This document shows, piece after piece, positions 1-5,087 of a DNA stretch of 5,087 nt (position 1 is its first letter; each line of letters opens with the position of its first letter). Position numbers and translations under genes: made by a program. The DNA is taken from NCBI GenBank assembly GCA_903841915.1, contig CAIMKO010000407.1:1-5087 (forward strand). The letters are read 5' to 3'. The notes below the pieces were generated by a model. It searched no databases and was not told the origin of the DNA. It was given only the letters and a program-made list of their open reading frames with translations. This DNA is from an uncultured Chitinophagaceae bacterium. GTDB lineage: Bacteria; Bacteroidota; Bacteroidia; Chitinophagales; Chitinophagaceae.

Positions 1-2800
1 ATTGATATAACCCTGCTACTGTATAACCATAGAAAGAACCGATAGCTTGTCCAACCATTGTTCTGCTTTCTGCACTACCATTATTCTGGAATGCTCTGCT
101 TAAGAAACCGGTAGGAAGATCACTGGCTAAACTTACCACTTGATTCTTCATGAAAGTGATATTGCCACCAATCTGTACGGAGAAATCTTTGTTTACTTTT
201 TGATTCCATGTAGCAGCGAATTCTTCACCCCAGTTCTTTAAGCTACCACCGTTGATCAATTCATTCTGAAGACCCTGGGCTGATCTGTCAACATAGGTCA
301 TCAGATTATTAGTTACTTTATTATAATAGTTGAATTCAAAATGCAAACGGTTATTGAATGCATTTCCTTCAATGCCGATCTCAGAAGCATTTACTGTTTC
401 CCATTTAAGATCAGGATTGGCAATGTAGGACTGCTGAGCTGCAGCATAAATATTTGTTCCGAATACCGCATTGATACCGGTATTCAAATTAGGATAAGAT
501 GGATAAGGAAGCGGTGTTCCATCTAAATAAGAAGCGGTTTGATTACCCAGCACACCTATTGAACCTTTCAATTTCAAATAATCAAATGCTTTTTGATTTT
601 TCATAAAACCTTCTTTACTGATTTCCCATCCTGCACCTAATGCCCAGAATAACTGGTTACGGTTTTGAACAGGGATCTGTGAAGATGCATCATTACGTAA
701 AGAAGCATTTAGATAGTATTTGCTTTTGTAGTTATATAAAACACGACCTAAAGCAGATACTGTTGAATATTCGTTTTGAGCCGAATTGGTATTTGTTGGA
801 TCAACTACTCCCCAAGGACCTGAACTTACATACCAGAATCTAGAATCATCAGGTATTGGTAAACTTGCAGCATCTGTTCCTTGTTTCAAAGCAGTTTGTC
901 TTCCAAAATAGCCACTGTAATAAGTTGTAAAACCACCTAAAGCAGTGATGCTATGGTCGCCCAGCACTCTTTTAAAAGTCAGCATATAATCTTGCTGAAA
1001 CTTTTTCCAATCGTTACTGTTTTCTGTAAATGCAGTTTGATTTGAAGACAAATACGGTGTGTTGTTCATTGGATTAAACGCATAATACATTGGTGTATAA
1101 TGACGCTTATTCTGATTGCTTAGATCACCATACCAGGTTGCTTTAAAATTAAAATATTTTGCAAAGTTCACATCAACATATACACTACCTACATACCTGT
1201 TCTCATAATCTTTTGTTCTATCCCATTCATTTTGCAATTGCAACAATGGGTTAACCACACCTGAAGATTGTAATGCAACATCTAACCCTGAATAAATACT
1301 TTTTGGTCCGACAATACCGGTATAAGGATCAGCAACGGTAAATGTTTGAGGTAAAGCAGATACCTGCGGCATCACTTTTCTTGCTGCATCTAATGCCCAT
1401 GTTGCGTCATAAGGATTATGGGTTCTGGCTGTATTAAAGTTTACACCCAGTTTAATGCCTTTTGTTACTTTAAATTCATCACTTAATGAAAGGATGATCT
1501 TGCTTAATTGCTGATTTTTTACAATTCCCTGATCAGAAATATAGCTGGCGCCAAAATTGAATTTGTTCTTTTCAGTTGTTCCGGCAATACTTAAACCTGT
1601 ATTGCTGAAATTACCAACCCTTGTTACTGCATCGATCCAATCTGTATTGGCAGTCAAAGCTGAATAATCGGGAGTAGCAACACTGTTATTTGCATTTTCT
1701 TCTGCAAATAAAGTACTGAATTGTGCAGCATTGGCCATTTGAATTTTATCAACCAATTTCTTAAATCCATAAGAAGTATTGAAGTTGATAGTGGTCTGTC
1801 CGGCTTTTGCTTTCTTTGTAGTGATCGCTATCACACCGGTAGCACCTTTCACCCCGAAGATCGCCAATGAAGAAGGATCTTTCAATACTTCGATTGATTC
1901 TATATCATTAGGATTTAAATAATCTATATTATCATTGAAGATACCATCAACTACATACAAAGGATGTACTTGACCGATACTAACGGTACCGCGGATACGA
2001 ATATCCGGAGCAGCACCCGGTGTTCCATTATTCACAACAGATAAACCGGCAACCTTGCCTTGCAAAGAAGCTACAGGGTTTGTGTTGGGTCTGTCAGCCA
2101 CTTCCTTACCTTGTACTTTTACGATTGAACCTGTTAAGTCTCTTTTGTTAGCAGAACCATAACCGATCACAACCACCTGATCCAACACTTTTTCTGATTC
2201 TTTTAAACTAACGATGTTCAAATCTTTTTTACCGGCAACGGCAACTTCTTTTTGATCATATCCAACTGAAGAGATAACTAAGGTAGCATTATCAGGAGCT
2301 ACAATAGAAAAATAACCGTTTACATCTGCTGATGTAACTACTGATGTTCCTTTCACTCTAACTGTTGCAGCAGGAACCGGATCGCCATTAGATCCAAGAA
2401 CCCTACCTGTTATTTTTATATCAGCAATCAGGTTGTCTTTTGAGGACAATACAATCAGTTTGTGTCCGAGTTCTTTGTAGGTAAGGTTTGTACCCACAAA
2501 AATTGAGTTTAATACGTCTGTTACCAGCGCATCTTCAACATTCACATCAATTTTAGGATTTGTCATTGAGATGGCATCATCGTTATACAAAAAACGATAG
2601 CTGCTCTTTTTCTCAATTTGCAACAAAACCTTTTTAAGCTCTACGGAATTTAACTTAAGGGTAACTTTTGATTGAGCCAACCCCTTCGCGGAGACTTGAA
2701 CGAGCGAAATGAGTAGTATGGCAATGGTCAGTTTCATAAACAGCAATACTTTAAGAATGCCCGAATTGTTAAATGCACTCTCAGGTTTAGTTTTTTTCAT
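1..2800 (-). CDS. SusC/RagA-family TonB-dependent outer-membrane receptor with STN domain (3' end beyond window)
   Basis: The reading frame is open from the ATG at 2800-2798 to the window edge: 933 codons plus one base, with no stop. I translated it by hand. Residues 1-43 form a long signal peptide with a hydrophobic core at about 23-37, probably cleaved near AKGLAQ. Residues 45-118 are an STN (secretin/TonB short N-terminal) domain. Residues 129-200 are a carboxypeptidase-regulatory-like beta-sandwich (ITGRVLGSNGDPVPAATV...). A TonB-box-like stretch (DQVVVIGYG, 207-215) leads into the plug at about 215-330, with RIRGTVSIG, LYVVDGI and the SusC signature VLKDPSSLAIFGVKGATGV at 305-323. The rest is aromatic-rich beta-barrel. 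Complete relatives have about 1000-1100 residues, so roughly the last tenth is missing. Such proteins import glycans or other ligands across the outer membrane using TonB energy, usually with a SusD lipoprotein. The STN domain indicates an added signalling role through the FecR encoded upstream. The ligand is unknown. An in-frame ATG at 2737-2735 is a possible later start, but the longer N-terminus is common in relatives. Confidence 0.95.
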   Translation of the reverse strand, partial: MKKTKPESAFNNSGILKVLLFMKLTIAILLISLVQVSAKGLAQSKVTLKLNSVELKKVLLQIEKKSSYRFLYNDDAISMTNPKIDVNVEDALVTDVLNSIFVGTNLTYKELGHKLIVLSSKDNLIADIKITGRVLGSNGDPVPAATVRVKGTSVVTSADVNGYFSIVAPDNATLVISSVGYDQKEVAVAGKKDLNIVSLKESEKVLDQVVVIGYGSANKRDLTGSIVKVQGKEVADRPNTNPVASLQGKVAGLSVVNNGTPGAAPDIRIRGTVSIGQVHPLYVVDGIFNDNIDYLNPNDIESIEVLKDPSSLAIFGVKGATGVIAITTKKAKAGQTTINFNTSYGFKKLVDKIQMANAAQFSTLFAEENANNSVATPDYSALTANTDWIDAVTRVGNFSNTGLSIAGTTEKNKFNFGASYISDQGIVKNQQLSKIILSLSDEFKVTKGIKLGVNFNTARTHNPYDATWALDAARKVMPQVSALPQTFTVADPYTGIVGPKSIYSGLDVALQSSGVVNPLLQLQNEWDRTKDYENRYVGSVYVDVNFAKYFNFKATWYGDLSNQNKRHYTPMYYAFNPMNNTPYLSSNQTAFTENSNDWKKFQQDYMLTFKRVLGDHSITALGGFTTYYSGYFGRQTALKQGTDAASLPIPDDSRFWYVSSGPWGVVDPTNTNSAQNEYSTVSALGRVLYNYKSKYYLNASLRNDASSQIPVQNRNQLFWALGAGWEISKEGFMKNQKAFDYLKLKGSIGVLGNQTASYLDGTPLPYPSYPNLNTGINAVFGTNIYAAAQQSYIANPDLKWETVNASEIGIEGNAFNNRLHFEFNYYNKVTNNLMTYVDRSAQGLQNELINGGSLKNWGEEFAATWNQKVNKDFSVQIGGNITFMKNQVVSLASDLPTGFLSRAFQNNGSAESRTMVGQAIGSFYGYTVAGLYQ

Positions 2801-2829
2801 ACTTTTATTATCTAAGGTTAAGTAAATAA

Positions 2830-2870
2830 GAAAAACTTGAATTCCTTGGTCGGGTTCAAAATAGTTTTTC
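2830..2870 (-). promoter_or_regulatory. Second hairpin in the receptor mRNA leader
   Basis: GAAAAACT (2830-2837) is complementary to AGTTTTTC (2863-2870). Inside it, TGAA (2838-2841) can pair with TTCA (2855-2858), giving an 8+4 bp stem with a 4-nt bulge and a 13-nt loop holding the CCAAGG motif. In the minus-strand mRNA it begins about 30 nt upstream of the receptor start codon. The pairing is visible; a role in translation, mRNA stability or binding of a small RNA is only a guess. The stem is mostly A-U, so it may be weak. Confidence 0.3.
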
Positions 2871-2887
2871 AATTAATCCTTGGCGGG
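2840..2887 (-). repeat. Imperfect direct repeat CCCG(A)CCAAGGA(A)TT in the receptor leader
   Basis: On the minus strand, CCCGCCAAGGATT (2887-2875) and CCCGACCAAGGAATT (2854-2840) differ only by two single-base insertions. They are about 33 bp apart. The first overlaps one stem arm of the T8 hairpin and the second lies in the loop region of the following hairpin. The core CCAAGG is rare-looking GC-rich sequence in an AT-rich leader. It could be a repeated protein or RNA binding site; two copies this short may also be chance. Confidence 0.3.
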
Positions 2888-2915
2888 AAATGTTTGCTCA
2901 TTTCCCGTTTTTTTT
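2884..2915 (+). terminator. Terminator-like hairpin plus T8 tract, in plus-strand orientation, inside the receptor leader
   Basis: CGGGAAATG (2884-2892) pairs perfectly with CATTTCCCG (2899-2907) around the 6-nt loop TTTGCT, and eight T follow immediately (2908-2915). Two G-U pairs could extend the stem in plus-strand RNA. This is the form of an intrinsic terminator for plus-strand transcription, yet no plus-strand gene is visible in the window. In minus-strand mRNA the same stem forms in the 5' leader of the receptor, preceded by an A-run and not followed by a U-run, so it should not terminate that transcript. It may stop antisense transcripts arising within the receptor gene, or stabilise or separate the receptor mRNA from the fecR mRNA. 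Confidence 0.5.
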
Positions 2916-2954
2916 AGCATCGTTAGTTAGTTTTGTTATTTTCCCATGTTTGTT

Positions 2955-4103
2955 TTATTTGGTGATTGTAATGGCATTTTTATTGATAGTGAAATTAAAT
3001 TTGGTCGTATACTGTAATGCGGTCAGAGCCTGATCAACCGTTTCGGTTTCAAAAGAGCCTGTCAAGTGTTCCTGCTTCAGGCGCTCATCCTGTATATCGA
3101 TCTTTACACCATACCATTTTTCCATTTTCGAAGCAACATCTTCGAATGATTCACTTCTAAACTCAAGTTTATTTTCGATCCAGGATGTTTCAATGATGAT
3201 AGTACTGTCAGTAAGCTTATGGGTGATATGGCCAATGGTAACTGTTGGTTCGATCAATTCAGGTCTGTGTTTCACTTTTTTGTTTAAGGTTGACAGCTCT
3301 GAAACGATATTTCCATTCAACAAGGTAAGCTTTTCGTTCGGGCTCAGATATATCTTTTCTTTAGGTCTGTCTTTCAGCGTCACTTCAATTCTTCCGCGAA
3401 GTAAACTGGTCTCTGTCTTTCTTTCATTCGGATAACATCTTACATTAAAAGCCGTTCCCAGTACTTTAATATCCATCTTTTGTGTGTGTATCACAAAAGG
3501 TTTATCAGGGTTCTTTGTAACATCAAAAAATGCCTCCCCTATCAAATTAACTTCTCGAAGTTCAATTCCGAAAATGTCATTATTGTATGTTAATTTACTA
3601 CCGGCATTCAGCCAAACCTTCGTACCGTCAGGCAAAACAAGATTGGTCTTGCTGCCATTCTTTGTGGTGATCTCGCTTGTTTTTGTAGCAGATTCCTTAG
3701 AAGTCTGAATATTACTGGGGTTAAAAAGCAGGAAAACAACTGCAGCAATGGAAACCACTGCAGCGCTAATCTTCAGTATCTTTTTATTGATCTTTTGAAG
3801 AGAGAATATTGGCAGGGTACTGTCTGCTCCGCTAATCAAATGCTCAGTTCCATCGACTGAATCTTCAGTCATCAATCCCTCTTTCTGCATTCTTATTGCA
3901 AGTTCCCGGTATTTATATTCTGCATAAGATCGATCCTGAGGCTGTTCTGATTTCCAGAGATCTTCCATGATTTCCAAGGAATAGGCCTGAACAGGCTCCT
4001 TTTTCAGAAGAATTTCTAATTCCTCTGATTCAGCAAGCGTCATTTCGTTAGAAAGCTTTCGGGACATCAATTCCCAGATCCTATCGGTTCCTTTGTTTTC
4101 CAT
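2955..4103 (-). CDS. FecR-family anti-sigma factor / sigma regulator
   Basis: This 382-residue protein regulates the ECF sigma factor encoded just upstream. Counting from the ATG at 4103-4101, residues 1-75 are a charged, helical cytoplasmic part (DRIWELMSRKLSNEMTLAESEEL) expected to bind sigma. Residues 108-127 are a single transmembrane helix (ISAAVVSIAAVVFLLF). Residues 146-240 are the periplasmic FecR domain, with VLPDGTKVWLNAGSKL, REVNLIGEAFFDV, FVIHT and VLGTAFNVRCY. Residues 312-381 are the C-terminal domain typical of Bacteroidota FecR proteins (DUF4974-like: FEDVASKMEKWYGVKIDI...LTGSFETETVDQAL). The length is normal for the family. A longer frame begins at a GTG (4121-4119), adding six residues. 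I prefer the ATG because neither site has a Shine-Dalgarno sequence and family members commonly begin near MEN. The gene follows the sigma gene after 60 bp and is probably co-transcribed with it. The target is presumably the adjacent sigma factor and the input the adjacent receptor; both are inferred from gene order. Confidence 0.95.
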   Translation of the reverse strand: MENKGTDRIWELMSRKLSNEMTLAESEELEILLKKEPVQAYSLEIMEDLWKSEQPQDRSYAEYKYRELAIRMQKEGLMTEDSVDGTEHLISGADSTLPIFSLQKINKKILKISAAVVSIAAVVFLLFNPSNIQTSKESATKTSEITTKNGSKTNLVLPDGTKVWLNAGSKLTYNNDIFGIELREVNLIGEAFFDVTKNPDKPFVIHTQKMDIKVLGTAFNVRCYPNERKTETSLLRGRIEVTLKDRPKEKIYLSPNEKLTLLNGNIVSELSTLNKKVKHRPELIEPTVTIGHITHKLTDSTIIIETSWIENKLEFRSESFEDVASKMEKWYGVKIDIQDERLKQEHLTGSFETETVDQALTALQYTTKFNFTINKNAITITK

Positions 4104-4163
4104 GATTATCGATAAGGACACAGAACTGAAGAAAATCTACTAAAAGATAGTTAAAATTTTTTC

Positions 4164-4751
4164 CTATTGCTTATTAGGGGGGAAATTAAATTCCTTTTTG
4201 AGGTCGAAGTTGATGGCATTTCCGATCTTTTTAACCGCAATGGCCATTTGATTATCGATCGTATTAACTGAAATATTCAACAGATCGGCTATCTCCTTGT
4301 ATTTCAATCCGTCTTCCTTTACCAGTTTAAAGATCACTTTACAGCGGGGTGGCAGCATGGCGATAGCTGAGTTAATGCGGTTGATGACTTCCGAAGTGAT
4401 CATCATTTGTTCCGGGTTATAGGAAATACTGGTCAGCGACAAGCTCATTTCATCCAGTGAGACCACATCTTTCCGGAAATGGCGGGACAAATAATTGAAA
4501 GAAGTGTTTTTGGTGCTTATATATAGATAGAGCTTGAAATTATCGATATTGCTTAGTGTATTTCGGTTTTGCCATATTTTCATAAATACGTCCGAAACCA
4601 CTTCTTCGGCCAATTCTTTATTCTTCAATATCGATTGTGCAAATTGAATTAATGCCGGCATAAATGCTACATACAGCTGACCAAAGGCGGCTTGGTCATT
4701 GTTTAAAGAAATCCTTTTCTGTAAGTCCTGTATTTCTTCTTTAGCAAGCAT
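4164..4751 (-). CDS. ECF-type RNA polymerase sigma factor (Bacteroides-expansion sigma-70 family)
   Basis: This 195-residue protein directs RNA polymerase to a small set of promoters, most likely those of the adjoining receptor operon. Sigma region 2 lies at about residues 26-92: FGQLYVAFMPALIQFAQSIL, then ELAEEVVSDVFMKIWQNR for core binding and -10 recognition, and FKLYLYISTKNTSFNYLSR. A linker of about 30 residues follows. Region 4 lies at about 124-176: INSAIAMLPPRCKVIFKLV, then the helix-turn-helix YKEIADLLNISVNTIDNQMAIAVKKI that reads the -35 element. There is no region 1.1 or region 3, as expected for an ECF factor, and the length is typical. The start is the ATG at 4751-4749; a TTG directly before it extends the frame by one codon but is a less likely start. 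The FecR gene 60 bp downstream on the same strand identifies it as a FecI-like factor under FecR control. Confidence 0.95.
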   Translation of the reverse strand: MLAKEEIQDLQKRISLNNDQAAFGQLYVAFMPALIQFAQSILKNKELAEEVVSDVFMKIWQNRNTLSNIDNFKLYLYISTKNTSFNYLSRHFRKDVVSLDEMSLSLTSISYNPEQMMITSEVINRINSAIAMLPPRCKVIFKLVKEDGLKYKEIADLLNISVNTIDNQMAIAVKKIGNAINFDLKKEFNFPPNKQ

Positions 4752-4783
4752 CAAATCGTTATAAAAGTATCTGATTAATTATT

Positions 4784-4833
4784 AAAGTTCCGAATATAGC
4801 ATTGATTGTATGAATCATCCTGATTCATACAAA
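4784..4833 (-). promoter_or_regulatory. Candidate promoter region of the sigma-fecR genes
   Basis: Three weak, mutually exclusive promoter hints lie before the sigma ATG, read on the minus strand. First, a TTTG at 4833-4830 is followed after exactly 19 bp by TACAATCA (4810-4803); this has the spacing of the Bacteroidota housekeeping promoter (TTTG-N19-TAnnTTTG) but a poor second box. Second, TATATTCG (4798-4791) matches TAnnTTTG with one mismatch but has no TTTG at the right distance. Third, GGAACTTT (4791-4784) matches the known -35 box of sigma-E-type ECF factors but lacks a good -10 box and would leave a very short leader. In the first two cases the inverted repeat would overlap the promoter. 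No transcription start can be fixed from sequence alone. Confidence 0.2.
4806..4832. repeat. Perfect 12+12 bp inverted repeat upstream of the sigma gene
   Basis: The arms TTGTATGAATCA (4806-4817) and TGATTCATACAA (4821-4832) are exact reverse complements around a 3-bp spacer. The element lies about 55 bp before the sigma ATG. It has no T-tract directly after it on either strand, so it is not a standard intrinsic terminator. The symmetry and position fit a binding site for a dimeric regulator, or a hairpin in the mRNA leader if transcription starts upstream of it. The structure is directly visible; the function is inference. Confidence 0.7.
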
Positions 4834-4873
4834 GAGAATTAAAAAAAACAATTAGCTGCATATTTCGGAAATA

Positions 4874-4911
4874 TATTTATCAACGGCATATGTAAATACA
4901 TTTGATAAATA
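4874..4911. repeat. 10+10 bp inverted repeat with nested smaller repeat, between transporter and sigma genes
   Basis: The arms TATTTATCAA (4874-4883) and TTGATAAATA (4902-4911) are perfectly complementary. They enclose 18 bp that contain a smaller inverted repeat, ATGTA/TACAT (4890-4894 and 4897-4901). Adjacent to it, TATTTC-G-GAAATA at 4861-4873 is a third small palindrome. All are very AT-rich, so chance is a real possibility. It lies 56 bp past the transporter stop codon and could form a 3' end structure for that mRNA, but no T-tract adjoins it. The rest of 4752-4966 shows no gene. Confidence 0.4.
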
Positions 4912-4966
4912 GAGGTATCGCTCAGCAATCCATTTCTAAATTTTTGATCTTTGGATAAGTTATTAA

Positions 4967-5087
4967 TTATTTTGACACTATGATCAAGGCTAATCCAAGG
5001 ATGTATAATAACAACATCAAATTCAAAATCAGCTTTATTCCTTTCGGCCCCTTATCGAATTCTTTCCAAACATAAATACCCCAAAGG
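4967..5087 (-). CDS. C-terminal end of a membrane protein, probably a GRP-family sugar transporter (5' end beyond window)
   Basis: Reading leftwards from the window edge gives 39 open codons ending in TAA at 4969-4967. The peptide begins LWGIYVWKEFDKGPKGIK and ends with a hydrophobic helix (LILNLMLLLYILGLALIIVS) and a final lysine. An aromatic WG-x-x-x-WKEF segment, a short basic, glycine-containing loop and one last membrane helix match my memory of the C-terminus of Bacteroidota GRP/GlcU-like sugar transporters of the drug/metabolite transporter superfamily. These import sugars such as glucose across the inner membrane. Only one helix is visible, so the family is tentative; that it is the end of a polytopic membrane protein is more certain. 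It is on the same strand as the sigma gene, separated by about 215 bp, and is likely a separate transcription unit. Confidence 0.55.
   Translation of the reverse strand, partial: LWGIYVWKEFDKGPKGIKLILNLMLLLYILGLALIIVSK

Noticed and set aside
341..843. Two plus-strand reading frames at 341-526 and 640-843
   Set aside because: They lie wholly antisense to the receptor frame, which is continuous and shows family motifs throughout; their peptides look like no known protein.
3193..3708. Two plus-strand reading frames at 3193-3435 and 3484-3708
   Set aside because: They are antisense shadows of the FecR coding sequence, which has clear domain motifs across this stretch.
4104..4121. GTG start for the FecR protein at 4121
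   Set aside because: Possible, but the ATG at 4103 gives a more family-like N-terminus and there is no ribosome-binding evidence for the GTG.
4752..4754. TTG start for the sigma factor at 4754
   Set aside because: An ATG follows immediately, so the rarer start codon is not needed.
4841..4848. T8 tract on the minus strand as an intrinsic terminator for the transporter gene
   Set aside because: The nearest hairpins are separated from it by a dozen or more bases and are AT-rich; no GC-containing stem abuts the tract.
1..5087. CRISPR array, mobile element, tRNA or rRNA gene, defence system
   Set aside because: I saw no spaced repeats, transposase or recombinase motifs, tRNA-like cloverleaf or rRNA-like sequence; the space is almost filled by the four genes described.

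Overview
The window looks like part of a Bacteroidota chromosome. A low-GC relative of the Chitinophagaceae or Sphingobacteriia is my guess from the style of the proteins, not a proven placement. The evidence is a SusC/RagA-type TonB-dependent receptor, a FecR protein with the Bacteroidota-type C-terminal domain, an ECF sigma factor of the Bacteroides-expansion type, and the absence of Shine-Dalgarno sequences. All supported genes lie on the minus strand, so transcription runs from high to low coordinates.

Layout in the direction of transcription: (1) 5087-4967, the last 39 codons of a membrane protein that resembles the C-terminus of GRP-family (glucose/rhamnose-type) sugar transporters. (2) 4966-4752, an AT-rich intergenic region with a perfect 12+12 bp inverted repeat and a second 10+10 bp inverted repeat. 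(3) 4751-4164, an ECF sigma factor. (4) 4103-2955, a FecR-type anti-sigma factor with one membrane segment. (5) 2954-2801, a leader of about 154 nt with two hairpins and a short repeated motif. (6) 2800-1, a SusC-like outer-membrane receptor with an STN signalling domain, cut off by the window edge after 933 codons.

The three main genes form a classic cell-surface signalling unit. Substrate binding at the SusC-like receptor would be relayed through its periplasmic STN domain to the periplasmic part of FecR. FecR would then release or activate the ECF sigma factor, which transcribes the receptor operon. A SusD-like lipoprotein would normally follow, beyond position 1. The substrate cannot be read from the sequence; the neighbouring sugar-transporter-like gene hints at a carbohydrate.

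I see no undescribed system here. The coding content is a well-known arrangement. The parts that merit a second look are the non-coding structures: the palindrome in front of the sigma gene, and the structured receptor leader whose strongest hairpin has its T-tract on the strand opposite to the genes.
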